Part shown: positions 1 to 8,767 of the stretch, piece by piece
Position numbering within the stretch: position 1 is the stretch's first letter
Layout of the letters: every line of letters starts with the position of its first letter
Source: SZUA-100 sp965248135
Lineage (GTDB): Bacteria; Pseudomonadota; Alphaproteobacteria; Rhizobiales; Rhizobiaceae
DNA length: 64,000 bases
Assembly (NCBI GenBank): GCA_965248135.1
Contig: CBDFIN010000011.1
Coordinates: forward strand, 62,001-126,000
Direction: 5' to 3'
The notes under the pieces: model-generated
What the model was told of the DNA's origin: nothing
The model's input: only the letters and a program-made list of their open reading frames with translations
Databases searched by the model: none
Made by a program: the position numbers and the translations under genes

Positions 1-41
1 GAAACTGCAAGTGGGAGACCGCCCCTTTGTTGATCAATTCA

Positions 42-482
42 TTAACGCGATTTGCGCCGTTTCTTGCCCAATCCCATTTGCTTTGCAAGGTCTGACCGCG
101 CTTTTGCATAAGCTGGTGCAACCATGGGATAATCGGGAGAAAGGCCCCATTTCTCGCGGTACTGGTCGGGCGACAGATCGTAGTGAGTCTTCAGATGACG
201 TTTTAGGGATTTAAACGGCTTGCCATCTTCCAAACATATCAGGTGCTCGTGGCCTAGCGATTTCTTGATTGAAACTGCAGGTTTCGGCTTTTCGGCCTTG
301 ACGGGGGCCAATGATGTCCCTGCCACGGCGCCCAGCGCGCTGTAGACATCGCCAATGATATTTGACAGATCATTAGCGCTCACTGGGTTGTTGCCGACAT
401 AGGCCGATACAATATCAGTGGTAAGATCAAGCAATACGTCTTCGGTCATTTCCGCACCATTGGTGTTTTCTGCATTATCCAT
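42..482 (-). CDS. mucR: MucR/Ros-family zinc-finger transcriptional regulator
   Basis: The 146-residue product matches the Ros/MucR family of alphaproteobacterial DNA-binding regulators in length and layout. A variable acidic N-terminus is followed by a prokaryotic C2H2-type zinc finger around residues 80-105 (CLEDGKPFKSLKRHLKTH; likely ligands C83, D86, H96, H100). The family's conserved DLSPDQYREKWGL segment and a basic tail (KKRRKSR) come next. Family members usually repress exopolysaccharide, motility and their own genes by binding AT-rich DNA, and the 600 bp upstream is AT-rich. The ATG at 482 is the natural start. It is transcribed away from the antiporter operon. Family assignment is secure; the regulon is unknown. 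Confidence 0.93.
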   Translation of the reverse strand: MDNAENTNGAEMTEDVLLDLTTDIVSAYVGNNPVSANDLSNIIGDVYSALGAVAGTSLAPVKAEKPKPAVSIKKSLGHEHLICLEDGKPFKSLKRHLKTHYDLSPDQYREKWGLSPDYPMVAPAYAKARSDLAKQMGLGKKRRKSR

Positions 483-1091
483 TACTTAACTCCAGTTTGT
501 TGGCCAACTTTGATGTTTGCAACCAAAGATAGCATTTGTTGTTATCGCAGCACTAACTTGTATTCATCAAGCATACGACGTTGTGAGCATGGCTAACTTC
601 TTTTTACGCTAAATGTCAAATTGAATTATCAAATAACATTTGTTTCGATTCAATATTCAACAGCAAATTACAACCATTACTATAGGTAAGGATAATTGCT
701 GTGATGCAAAAACAGCTGTCGCAAACCGCATAAATATTTGCATTCTAGCGTTTTCTGCAAGCCACCTGTTGATTGAAAGGTCGAAACAGCGATGCATTCA
801 CCAATACATGGTGCAATCACAAATTTGATTCTGAAATATCAGTAACACATTTATTTCATTAGGTATTCTCTCCTTGGAGCCTTGCTGTTTTATCGCCTGG
901 ACCGACATTTCGGCATTTTTAAAAAAAAACATTTGAACAAAGTGAAATCTTGATTAATTGACAGCCTGCTGGTGTACTCCACATGTCTTGACGATGCTCA
1001 AGGGTTTTGGTTGATTCTGGACAAACAAAGTGGCTATTTCCGATTTACCGGGTCCGGCGTAGAAGGAATTTTGGCTTCAGGACAGTTAAAG
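483..1091. other. AT-rich intergenic region between mucR and the antiporter operon
   Basis: About 610 bp without a convincing gene. It is clearly more AT-rich than its flanks and has several A/T runs (for example around 918-928). It must carry the divergent promoters of mucR and the mrp operon. The open frame at 640-828 has no ribosome site and no recognisable protein character. I could not define a promoter with confidence. Confidence 0.6.
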
Positions 1092-1580
1092 ATGATTCGA
1101 ATCGCTATATTCGCCGTAAGTTTGCTGGTCCTGTGGCTGTTGCTTTCAGGCATATACAACTCTTTGATAGTGACGTTGGGAATAATTTCCTGCCTGTTGA
1201 CGACCGTCATTGCAGTGCGAATGAAAATCGTTGATGAGGAAGGCCTGCTAGCCAATGTGTCAGTTATTTCGTTGCTGCGATACTGGGTCTGGCTAATAAT
1301 CGAAATCGCCAAGGCCAATTGGTCAGTGGCAAAGACTGTTGTATCGCCAAAACTTTCGTTGCAACAAAAAATACTAACCGTACCTACTTCACAAAAATCC
1401 GACATGGGCAAAGTTATCTTTGCTAATTCGATCACCTTGACACCAGGCACCATAACCGTAGAGACCGAGGGAGATGGTTTTTTGGTCCATGCGCTGACAG
1501 ATGAAGCTGCCGACATGGATGCGCTTGGAGACATGGACAACCAGGTGGCCGGCGTCGAAAAACCTGGCGGCCGCACATGA
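1092..1580 (+). CDS. mrpE: Mrp-type Na+/H+ antiporter subunit E
   Basis: This is the first gene of the antiporter operon. The 162-residue product has the MrpE/MnhE pattern: two hydrophobic N-terminal helices (about residues 3-40), a third near residues 58-75, then a soluble domain ending in the family segment ITLTPGTITVET. The frame is open back to 972, but the ATG at 1092 has a purine-rich ribosome site (AGGAC, 1079-1083) and begins directly with the first membrane helix, so I choose it. It overlaps the next gene by 4 bp. The E subunit is a small membrane part of the multi-subunit cation/proton antiporter complex in the inner membrane. Confidence 0.9.
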   Translation: MIRIAIFAVSLLVLWLLLSGIYNSLIVTLGIISCLLTTVIAVRMKIVDEEGLLANVSVISLLRYWVWLIIEIAKANWSVAKTVVSPKLSLQQKILTVPTSQKSDMGKVIFANSITLTPGTITVETEGDGFLVHALTDEAADMDALGDMDNQVAGVEKPGGRT

Positions 1581-1876
1581 TGTTTTCTTTCGCTCTGTTT
1601 TCTTTGTTTGTCGCTATGGTGCTGCTGCTGGTTCGGCTCTATACAGGCCCGACATTGTATGATCGTGTATTGGCGGTAAACGCCTTTGGCACGTGCACGG
1701 TTTTAGTGATCGGGATTATGGGATTTCTCTTCGATCGGCCCGATTTCCTTGATATCGCCATGCTCTACGCATTGATCAACTTTGTTGGCACGTTGGCAAT
1801 CCTGAAATTCTTCCGATATCGGGCCTTGGGTGACCACCGTGCGGTCAACTTTGCAAATGAGGACAATTCCTCATGA
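1577..1876 (+). CDS. mrpF: Mrp-type antiporter subunit F
   Basis: A 99-residue integral membrane protein with three predicted helices. It has the MrpF/PhaF signature: RLYTGPTLYDRVLAVN near residue 21, and a DFLDIAMLYALINFVG segment in the last helix. It overlaps mrpE and mrpG by 4 bp each (ATGA-type junctions), which indicates translational coupling. Length and order E-F-G match the family. A second ATG lies one codon downstream of the chosen start. Confidence 0.92.
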   Translation: MMFSFALFSLFVAMVLLLVRLYTGPTLYDRVLAVNAFGTCTVLVIGIMGFLFDRPDFLDIAMLYALINFVGTLAILKFFRYRALGDHRAVNFANEDNSS

Positions 1877-2271
1877 GCATTTTCTCAATATTTACGGAGA
1901 TCCTTTCGTGGATTTTTATTATAGGCGGCGCCGGGTTTTTGATTGTCGGCTCGATAGGGGTTATCCGCTTTCCCGATTTCTGGTCGCGGCTGCATGCCGC
2001 GGCGATTATTGATTCTGCCGCCACGGCGCTTTTTTTGCTTGGGATGATCATGCAGTCGGGCCTAACCCTTGTTACCGTCAAGCTTGCCCTTATCGGACTG
2101 TTTTTATTCATCACCGGGCCAACGGCCACCCATGCCGTTGCCAACGCGGCATTTGTGTCAGGGTCGCGACCGCTGGGTGTGGAACATCCGGCTGAAATAA
2201 AGTCAGCCGAACTGGTGAAAGCCGTTGCCAATGCACCACCCAAGGTGGAGGATGGACCATCGAAACACTGA
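1873..2271 (+). CDS. mrpG: Mrp-type antiporter subunit G
   Basis: A 132-residue membrane protein of the MrpG/MnhG family. It has three helices and the conserved stretch GSIGVIRFPDFWSRLHAAA (about residues 26-44), followed by a TGPTATHAVANAA segment. It starts within the end of mrpF. The roughly 40-residue hydrophilic tail after the last helix is longer than the core domain needs. Confidence 0.92.
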   Translation: MSIFSIFTEILSWIFIIGGAGFLIVGSIGVIRFPDFWSRLHAAAIIDSAATALFLLGMIMQSGLTLVTVKLALIGLFLFITGPTATHAVANAAFVSGSRPLGVEHPAEIKSAELVKAVANAPPKVEDGPSKH

Positions 2272-2282
2272 TTAATCTCACC

Positions 2283-2816
2283 TTGTTTGTCATGCTCGTT
2301 GCCACCGCTATCGCTATTGTACGACTGCGCAAGCTGTTTGGTGTGGTTATGCTATCGGGCGTGTTCAGCCTGTTGTCGGCCTTATTATTCGTCACGCTTG
2401 ATGCGGTCGATGTGGCCTTTACCGAGGCCGCTGTTGGTGCCGGCATCTCGACCGTGCTGATGCTGGGCACCATTGCCTTGACCGCACGAACCGAGCGCAA
2501 ACCGTCGCATTCGTCGCTTTTGCCGCTGGTGGTGGTGATCGTAACCGGCGGTGTGCTGGTTTATGGCACTCTCGATATGCCGGCATTCGGTTCGCCAGAC
2601 GCTCCCGTCCACCGGCATGTGGCGCCGGAATATATCGAGCGCGTACCGCATGAGATCGGCATTCCTAATATTGTCACTGCCATCCTGGCCAGTTACCGCG
2701 GATATGACACTTTGGGCGAAACTGCTGTTGTATTCACCGCCGGTATCGGGGTGGTGGTGTTAATCGGCCGGTTGGGGCGGCGCAGGAAGCGTCGCCGCGG
2801 AACGGAAAAAACCTGA
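2283..2816 (+). CDS. MbhD/MbhE-like subunit, equivalent to the C-terminal part of MrpA
   Basis: The 177-residue product carries the DUF4040/MbhD-type segment (RLRKLFGVVMLSGVFSLLSA followed by AFTEAAVGAG) and then an MbhE-like segment with a final helix. In standard Mrp operons these two domains form the C-terminus of the large MrpA protein; here they stand alone. The start is uncertain. The homologous frame extends upstream to about 2250 without ATG or GTG, and the usable codons are TTG 2283 or ATG 2292; a good ribosome site (AAGGTGGAGG, 2242-2251) lies further upstream. It overlaps the next gene by 1 bp. Confidence 0.8.
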   Translation: MFVMLVATAIAIVRLRKLFGVVMLSGVFSLLSALLFVTLDAVDVAFTEAAVGAGISTVLMLGTIALTARTERKPSHSSLLPLVVVIVTGGVLVYGTLDMPAFGSPDAPVHRHVAPEYIERVPHEIGIPNIVTAILASYRGYDTLGETAVVFTAGIGVVVLIGRLGRRRKRRRGTEKT

Positions 2817-3253
2817 TGCAACACCACCTAATATTACGGGTAATCACCAAATTGCTAATAGCGCCCATTCTTCTGTTTGCACTTTATGTACAGTTTCACG
2901 GCGATTTCAGTCCCGGCGGTGGATTTCAGGCCGGGGTGATATTTGCCGTGGCGTTTATTCTCTACGGACTGGTCTTTGGCCTACATCAGGCCAAGCTGGT
3001 TTTCCCTCAATGGATAGTGCACAAACTGTTGGCGCTTGGCGTGTTGATTTATGCCGGCACGGGCGTAGTGTGCATGGTGCTTGGCTACAATTATCTCGAC
3101 TATGCAGCACTTGCCGATGATGCGGTGCACGGTCAGCATTATGGCATTTTAGTGGTTGAACTGGGTGTGGGACTTACGGTGGCAGCCGTAATGGTGGCCA
3201 TTTTCTATGCCTTTGCCGGCAGACCACCGCGTATGAGTGACGAGGATTGGTGA
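2816..3253 (+). CDS. mrpB: Mrp-type antiporter subunit B
   Basis: A 145-residue membrane protein of the MnhB domain family. Four helices and the family motif FHGDFSPGGGFQAGVI (residues 28-43) are visible. It starts on the last base of the preceding stop and ends in a TGATG overlap with mrpC, so the operon is translationally coupled here. Confidence 0.92.
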   Translation: MQHHLILRVITKLLIAPILLFALYVQFHGDFSPGGGFQAGVIFAVAFILYGLVFGLHQAKLVFPQWIVHKLLALGVLIYAGTGVVCMVLGYNYLDYAALADDAVHGQHYGILVVELGVGLTVAAVMVAIFYAFAGRPPRMSDEDW

Positions 3254-3666
3254 TGCAGGATACAGCTTTTTGGGCGTTCGTTGCAGGACACGCCAATTAC
3301 TGGCTGTTTATCGTCTTGATGATGACCGGATTTTATGTCGTTGTCAGCCGCGGCAATCTGGTCAAGAAAATCGTCGGTCTTAATGTCTTTCAGACTTCGG
3401 TGTTCATGCTCTACATCTCGATGGGCAAGATTAGTGGTGGCACCGCGCCGATCACGACGGATAATCCTCAGGAAATATATTCAAACCCCCTGCCCCACGT
3501 GCTAATCCTCACGGCCATCGTCGTTGGCGTTGCCACAACCGCGCTTGGACTGGCGCTCATCGTGCGCATCCGCGAAGCCTATGAAACCATCGAAGAAGAC
3601 AATATTTTTAATGCGGAAGAGGCCATGGCACGCGAAGAGTATCGGCAGTTGGAGAACGGTGCCTGA
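3253..3666 (+). CDS. mrpC: Mrp-type antiporter subunit C (NuoK-like)
   Basis: The 137-residue product resembles NuoK and MrpC. It has three helices, a GLNVFQTSVFMLYISMGK segment, and the DPQE-type loop typical of MrpC (NPQEIYSNPLPHVLILTAIVVG). The ATG at 3253 overlaps the mrpB stop by one base and is preferred over an in-frame TTG six bases upstream. In complex-I-like antiporters this subunit lies next to the large antiporter subunits. Confidence 0.92.
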   Translation: MQDTAFWAFVAGHANYWLFIVLMMTGFYVVVSRGNLVKKIVGLNVFQTSVFMLYISMGKISGGTAPITTDNPQEIYSNPLPHVLILTAIVVGVATTALGLALIVRIREAYETIEEDNIFNAEEAMAREEYRQLENGA

Positions 3667-5192
3667 TGTCCGCGATTCAGACATTGCCTTCAGGGTTTGG
3701 TCAACACCTGCCAATTCTGCAGGTTGTCGTGCCATTGATTGCCGCACCGCTTGCAGTCTTTGTCGGTGCAGCGGGCGTTGCCTGGCTATTGGCTTTTGGC
3801 TCCAGTTTGGCTGCTCTGGCAATCTCGTTGACCCTGTTGTCGCAAGTGCTCGACGGTTCGGCCATCAGCTACCACATCGGTGGCTGGGCACCACCTTGGG
3901 GCATTGAATACAGGGTCGATGCCGCCAACGCCTTTGTTCTTGTAATCATCAGCGCTGTCAGTACCATCGTGCTGCCCTATGCCAGGACAAGCATTGCAAA
4001 AGAAATCAGATCCAGCGCCCACACGCTGTTTTATGCCTGTTATCTTTTATGTTTCGCCGGACTGTTGGGCATCGTCGCCACCGGCGATGCATTCAATGTC
4101 TTCGTCTTTCTCGAGATTTCCTCGCTGTCGACCTATGTGCTGGTGGCGCTTGGCGCCGAACGCGACAAACGGGCGCTGACTGCCGCCTTCAATTACCTCG
4201 TCATGGGCACTATTGGCGCGACATTTTTCGTCATCGGCCTTGGGCTTTTGTACATGATGACCGGCACCTTGAACATTGTCGATCTGGCGACAAGGTTACA
4301 ACCGTTGCAGGATAATCGCACGGTGCAGGCGGCGTTTGCTTTTATCGTTGTCGGCATGGGGCTGAAACTGGCGATCTATCCGCTGCATCTGTGGCTGCCG
4401 AATGCCTATACCTATGCGCCTTCCGCTGTATCAGCCTTTCTAGCCGCAACAGCCACAAAGGCAGCGGTTTATGTATTGCTGCGCTTTATGTTTACCGTGT
4501 TTTCACCGGGCTTTGCCGATGCTACCGGCGCATTGAAACTGATCATCCTGCCATTTGGCGTTATGGCCATGTTTGCAGCTTCCATTGCGGCCGTTTTCCA
4601 GGGAGACCTGAAGCGAACGCTGGCCTATTCCAGCGTAGCCCAGATCGGTTATATGCTGGTGGGAATTGGTTATTTCAGCCACACCGGCCTGAGCGCAACA
4701 ATGATACATCTGTTCAATCACGCGGTCACCAAGGCGGCACTTTTCATGGCGGTGGGCGCGATTGTCTATCAAACCGGTTCTTCGTTCATCCCCAAAATGG
4801 CGGGGCTTGGAAAATCGATGCCGTGGACAAGTGCTGCAATCGTAGCAGGCGGCTTGAGCCTGATCGGCATTCCGGCAACGGCCGGATTTGTCAGCAAATG
4901 GGTGCTGATTTCCGGTGCGCTCGAAAACGGCTGGTGGTGGATGGCCATGCTGATCGTTGCTTCTTCTTTGATTGCGGTCATTTATGTGTGGCAGATTGTC
5001 GAGGTGCTTTATTTAAAGGAGCCGAAAAACGGCCAGTCGGTGAAGGAAGCGCCTTTGAGCCTGTTGTTGCCGACCTGGGTCATGGTGTTGTTGAGCATAT
5101 ATTTCGGTCTTGATGCGGAACTGACTCTATCGGCCTCAAACGTGGCTGCCGATGTCTTGCTTGGCGTCACCCAGGCTGGCGGAGGTCAATAG
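3666..5192 (+). CDS. mrpD: Mrp antiporter subunit D, first of three MrpD/NuoN-like subunits
   Basis: A 508-residue polytopic proton-antiporter subunit of the NuoL/M/N family. The two residues thought to carry protons in this family are visible: a glutamate in FVFLEISSLSTYVLVA (about residue 150) and a lysine in MGLKLAIYPLHLWLPNA (about residue 236). A second conserved region (FQGDLKRTLAYSSVAQIGYM) is also present. It follows mrpC with a 1-bp overlap. Of the three large subunits it is closest to classical MrpD. Confidence 0.92.
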   Translation: MSAIQTLPSGFGQHLPILQVVVPLIAAPLAVFVGAAGVAWLLAFGSSLAALAISLTLLSQVLDGSAISYHIGGWAPPWGIEYRVDAANAFVLVIISAVSTIVLPYARTSIAKEIRSSAHTLFYACYLLCFAGLLGIVATGDAFNVFVFLEISSLSTYVLVALGAERDKRALTAAFNYLVMGTIGATFFVIGLGLLYMMTGTLNIVDLATRLQPLQDNRTVQAAFAFIVVGMGLKLAIYPLHLWLPNAYTYAPSAVSAFLAATATKAAVYVLLRFMFTVFSPGFADATGALKLIILPFGVMAMFAASIAAVFQGDLKRTLAYSSVAQIGYMLVGIGYFSHTGLSATMIHLFNHAVTKAALFMAVGAIVYQTGSSFIPKMAGLGKSMPWTSAAIVAGGLSLIGIPATAGFVSKWVLISGALENGWWWMAMLIVASSLIAVIYVWQIVEVLYLKEPKNGQSVKEAPLSLLLPTWVMVLLSIYFGLDAELTLSASNVAADVLLGVTQAGGGQ

Positions 5193-5194
5193 TG

Positions 5195-6691
5195 ATGAGC
5201 GCCGAATTAGCCCTTGTGCTTACCCTGGTGGTGCCGTTCAGCGCCACATTGCTGAACCTTGTTTTCCGACAGCAGGCAAACTTGCGCGACGGGGTGACAT
5301 TTGTTGCAGCCATCCTGTTGTTCGCAATCGTTGCATCGCTGATCGGTGGTGGCATACCGGCACCGCTGGAACCAGTGGTGTTTTGGACGGTGATGCCCGG
5401 ACTGGCGCTGGCTTTTTCAACCGAACCTTTGGGGCTGGTGTTTGCCGCCGTCGCCTCCGGTCTGTGGATCGTCACCCATGTATTCGCCATCGGCTACATG
5501 CGCGGCAATAAGGAAAGCCATCATGCACGGTTTTTTGCGGCATTCTCGTTCGCCATCGGTTCGGCCATGGGAATTGCCTTGTCCGACAACCTTTTTACCC
5601 TGTTCATTTTTTACGAACTCTTGACCGTATCGACCTACCCGTTGGTGGCGCACAAACAAACGGCCGAGGCCAAAAAGGGTGCCCGGATTTATCTCGGGGT
5701 GTTGATGGGAACCTCTATCGGCTTTTTGCTGGTGGCCATTATCTGGACCTGGCTATTAGCCGGCACGCTGGATTTTGCCAAAGGCGGTATTCTTGAAGGC
5801 AAGGTCGAAGGACCATTTGTTGCCATCCTGCTGGGGCTATATGTCTTCGGCATCGGCAAAGCGGCGCTCATGCCGTTCCACCGCTGGCTGCCGGCGGCGA
5901 TGGTGGCGCCCACACCGGTGAGTGCGCTGCTCCATGCGGTCGCCGTGGTCAAAGCGGGCGTCTTCACTATGCTGAAGGTCGGCATTTATATTTTTGGCAC
6001 CGGGTTTTTAAGCAAAACCGGCGCATCCGAGTGGCTGGTCTGGCTTGCCTGCGCCTCTATTATAGTCGCCTCATTCATCGCCCTGACCAAAGACAATCTG
6101 AAAGCCCGGCTAGCCTATTCCACCGTCAGCCAGCTTTCCTACATAACCCTTGGCATGGCGCTTGCAACGTCCATGGGCGCCCTTGGCGGCGGGCTGCATA
6201 TTGTCACCCATGCGATGGGCAAAATCACGCTGTTCATGTGCGCCGGTGCAATCTATGTGGCGACCCATAGAACCGAAATCAGCGACATGACCGGCCTTGG
6301 CCGGCTAATGCCATTTACCTTTGGAGCATTTTTCATCGGTGCCCTAAGCATCATCGGCCTGCCACCTTTGGGCGGTTCGTGGAGCAAGTGGCTTTTGATA
6401 GTCGGTGCCGCCGAGGCGCACCACCAGGTCGCGGTGGCCGTGTTGATGGCAAGTTCCCTGCTCAATGTCGCCTATCTGCTGCCGATCGTTGCCCGCGGGT
6501 TCTTTACCCCTTCACCAAAGCTTGCAACCGCGTCGCTTGGGGCTGCGGCAACGCCGCCAAACCGCATTGCGGAAGCGCCGCTATTTTGTGTGCTTCCCCC
6601 GGTGCTGACTGCATTTGGCTGTCTGGTGCTGTTTTTCTTCGCCGGCGAAATTCAGGAATTCCTGATGCCAATCGTGGCAACTGGTCAATAG
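5195..6691 (+). CDS. Second MrpD-like proton/cation antiporter subunit
   Basis: A 498-residue paralogue of the preceding gene. The conserved glutamate (LFIFYELLTVSTYPLVAH) and lysine (GIGKAALMPFHRWLPAAM) are both present, as is KARLAYSTVSQLSYITLGMA. The ATG at 5195 lies ten bases after a GGAGG ribosome site (5181-5185); a GTG sits one codon upstream. Duplicated antiporter subunits are typical of complex-I-like pumps. In a standard Mrp operon the second large subunit would be MrpA, but this one is only MrpD-sized. Confidence 0.88.
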   Translation: MSAELALVLTLVVPFSATLLNLVFRQQANLRDGVTFVAAILLFAIVASLIGGGIPAPLEPVVFWTVMPGLALAFSTEPLGLVFAAVASGLWIVTHVFAIGYMRGNKESHHARFFAAFSFAIGSAMGIALSDNLFTLFIFYELLTVSTYPLVAHKQTAEAKKGARIYLGVLMGTSIGFLLVAIIWTWLLAGTLDFAKGGILEGKVEGPFVAILLGLYVFGIGKAALMPFHRWLPAAMVAPTPVSALLHAVAVVKAGVFTMLKVGIYIFGTGFLSKTGASEWLVWLACASIIVASFIALTKDNLKARLAYSTVSQLSYITLGMALATSMGALGGGLHIVTHAMGKITLFMCAGAIYVATHRTEISDMTGLGRLMPFTFGAFFIGALSIIGLPPLGGSWSKWLLIVGAAEAHHQVAVAVLMASSLLNVAYLLPIVARGFFTPSPKLATASLGAAATPPNRIAEAPLFCVLPPVLTAFGCLVLFFFAGEIQEFLMPIVATGQ

Positions 6692-6701
6692 GGGGTGAGG
6701 C

Positions 6702-7052
6702 ATGATTGATAACAAAAATAGTGACCCCGAAAACTATCCCTGGCTTGGCCGCAAGCTTCTGTGGCTCGACAATATGGCTAATGTCCACCGGCTGTTTTAC
6801 TGCTTGGCCGCGCTTTGTGTCATCCTGTTCCTGTCAGATCTCGTCTATCAGCGACATGGGATTTTTGAATTCGAACATTTTTGGGGCTTTTACGCAATTT
6901 ACGGATTTTGCGCCTTTACCTTCATTATTTTTGCGGCGAAAGGACTGCGCCGGCTCGTCAAGCGTGACGAACGTTATTACTCCCCCCATGTGATTGACGG
7001 TGAAGACTATCCCAAAGACCAATTGGGCATTGCGGAGCACGGTGATGAGTAG
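6702..7052 (+). CDS. Small two-helix membrane protein within the antiporter operon
   Basis: A 116-residue protein I do not recognise by name. Two hydrophobic helices (about residues 29-47 and 62-81) are flanked by charged ends; the C-terminus is acidic and likely cytoplasmic. The ribosome site GGGGTGAGG precedes the ATG. It lies ten bases after the second MrpD-like gene and overlaps the third by 8 bp, so it is very likely an accessory or structural subunit of this antiporter. Confidence 0.75.
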   Translation: MIDNKNSDPENYPWLGRKLLWLDNMANVHRLFYCLAALCVILFLSDLVYQRHGIFEFEHFWGFYAIYGFCAFTFIIFAAKGLRRLVKRDERYYSPHVIDGEDYPKDQLGIAEHGDE

Positions 7053-8748
7053 TTCCGTTTCTCCCGCCTTTATATTTATCGCGGCCGCGATATTGTTGCC
7101 GTTGCTGCCTCGGGGAAACATACGCGCAGCGCTGTTGTTACTGGTGCCGGTAATCAGCGGCTTGCTGATCTGGACAGTCGATACGGGCAATCACCAACAG
7201 GTAGTATTCTTTGATTTCACGTTGACCTTAATGCGGGTTGACAAGCTGGCCATCGTGTTTGGTCTGATCTTCTCGCTGGCCGCTTTTCTCTCAAGCCTTT
7301 ATGCCTGGCATGTGCGCGATACCGTGCAACAGGTGGCGACCCTGCTTTATGCCGGTTCGGCCATCGGCGCTGTGTTCGCCGGCGACCTGATCACGCTATT
7401 CTTCTATTGGGAAGGCACCGCCATTGCCTCGGTGTTCCTGATCTGGGCGCGACGGACGGAAGGCGCCTATCATACCGGCATGCGCTATCTGATTGTGCAA
7501 ATCGGCTCCGGCGTCGTTCTTATTGCCGGTGTTGCCCTTCATTATCAGGCCACCGGCTCGATAGCTTTTGACAGGCTCGGGCTGGTCAGCCTCGGCACCT
7601 GGTTGATCTTCATCGCCTTTGGCATCAAGTGCGCCTTCCCGCTGTTGCACAACTGGTTGCAGGATTCCTATCCGGCAGCGACCGTAACCGGAACGGTGAT
7701 CTTGTCCGCCTTCACCACCAAGCTTGCGGTCTATGCCCTTGCGCGCGGTTTTCCTGGTACAGAGATTCTTATTTACATAGGCGCGGTGATGACCTTGTTT
7801 CCGATCTTCTTTGCCGAGATCGAAAACGATCTCAGGCGCGTGCTTGCCTACAGTCTCAACAACCAGCTGGGCTTCATGGTTGTCGGCGTCGGCATCGGCA
7901 CGCCGCTGGCGCTCAATGGCACCGCTGCGCACGCTTTTGCTCATATTCTTTACAAGGCGCTGTTGTTCATGAGCGTTGGCGCGGTGCTCTATCGCACCGG
8001 CACCTCCAAGGCCTCCGAACTCGGCGGACTGTATAAAACCATGCCCTATACCATGGTTTGCTGTGTGGTCGGAGCGGCGTCGATCTCCGCATTCCCGTTG
8101 TTCAGCGGATTTGTCGCCAAATCGCTGGTACTCGATGCCTCTGCCACCATGGGCTATCAGATTGTCTGGCTTGCACTGATATTTGCTTCCGCCGGCGTGC
8201 TCAGCCACTCGGGCATCAAGGTGCCGTTTTTCGCCTTCTTCGCCCATGACAGCGGCAAGCGGCCAAAGGAAGCGCCGACCCATATGCTGCTTGCCATGGG
8301 AATAACCGCATTCTTGTGCATCGCCATCGGCGTTTACCCAGACCCGCTCTATGCGCTTTTACCCTATGAAGTGGAGTTTCACCCCTATGGGGCAAGCCAC
8401 GTGATCTCGCAATTGCAGCTGCTGTTCTTCGCCCTTTTGGCCTTTGGCGTTTTAATGCGTGCCGGCCTTCACCCGCCCGAGATTAAGGCGGTCTATCTTG
8501 ATTTCGACTGGACCTATCGAAAAATGGCTCCCAGACTAATCGGCTATTGCGCCACCTCAATAAATTCGATCTGGTCCGGATTGACCGGTTTTGCCATACG
8601 GCGGATAAACGCTATTCTGGCGAGCCTTTACCGCAGCCACGGGCCGGAAGGGCCTATCGCCAGCGCGTGGCCAACCGGCTCGATGGTGCTGTGGATTGCC
8701 GTATTGCTGGGTGCGACCCTGCTGGTCAGTTTCATCGACCTCATTTGA
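7045..8748 (+). CDS. Third MrpD-like proton/cation antiporter subunit
   Basis: A 567-residue NuoL/M/N-family subunit. The key glutamate is in TLFFYWEGTAIASVFLIW and the lysine in FGIKCAFPLLHNWLQDSYP; an ENDLRRVLAYSLNNQLGFM segment corresponds to the second half-channel. The last ~130 residues add a loop and a final helix absent from the other two paralogues. The ATG at 7045 starts MSSSVSPAF inside the end of the upstream gene; the frame is open further upstream but without a better start. It closes the operon. Confidence 0.87.
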   Translation: MSSSVSPAFIFIAAAILLPLLPRGNIRAALLLLVPVISGLLIWTVDTGNHQQVVFFDFTLTLMRVDKLAIVFGLIFSLAAFLSSLYAWHVRDTVQQVATLLYAGSAIGAVFAGDLITLFFYWEGTAIASVFLIWARRTEGAYHTGMRYLIVQIGSGVVLIAGVALHYQATGSIAFDRLGLVSLGTWLIFIAFGIKCAFPLLHNWLQDSYPAATVTGTVILSAFTTKLAVYALARGFPGTEILIYIGAVMTLFPIFFAEIENDLRRVLAYSLNNQLGFMVVGVGIGTPLALNGTAAHAFAHILYKALLFMSVGAVLYRTGTSKASELGGLYKTMPYTMVCCVVGAASISAFPLFSGFVAKSLVLDASATMGYQIVWLALIFASAGVLSHSGIKVPFFAFFAHDSGKRPKEAPTHMLLAMGITAFLCIAIGVYPDPLYALLPYEVEFHPYGASHVISQLQLLFFALLAFGVLMRAGLHPPEIKAVYLDFDWTYRKMAPRLIGYCATSINSIWSGLTGFAIRRINAILASLYRSHGPEGPIASAWPTGSMVLWIAVLLGATLLVSFIDLI

Positions 8749-8767
8749 CGCCCAGAAGGAGCAGCAT

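Noticed and set aside
1..40. The window start shares CTGCAAGTGGG with the loop of hairpin B of the repeat family
   Set aside because: Only an 11-base match without the CTAG ends or a hairpin; likely chance.
612..665. AAATGTCAAATT and a nearby ATTCAATATT resemble the inner arm and linker of the repeat family
   Set aside because: The order, spacing, CTAG boundaries and partner arms are absent; the region is AT-rich so short matches are expected.
640..828. Open frame of 62 codons in the mucR-mrpE gap
   Set aside because: No ribosome site, no protein-like composition and AT-rich context.
7396..8283. Long open frame (295 codons) antisense to the third MrpD-like gene
   Set aside because: The sense strand has clear membrane-protein homology; the antisense frame is a codon-bias shadow rich in H, R, G and Q.
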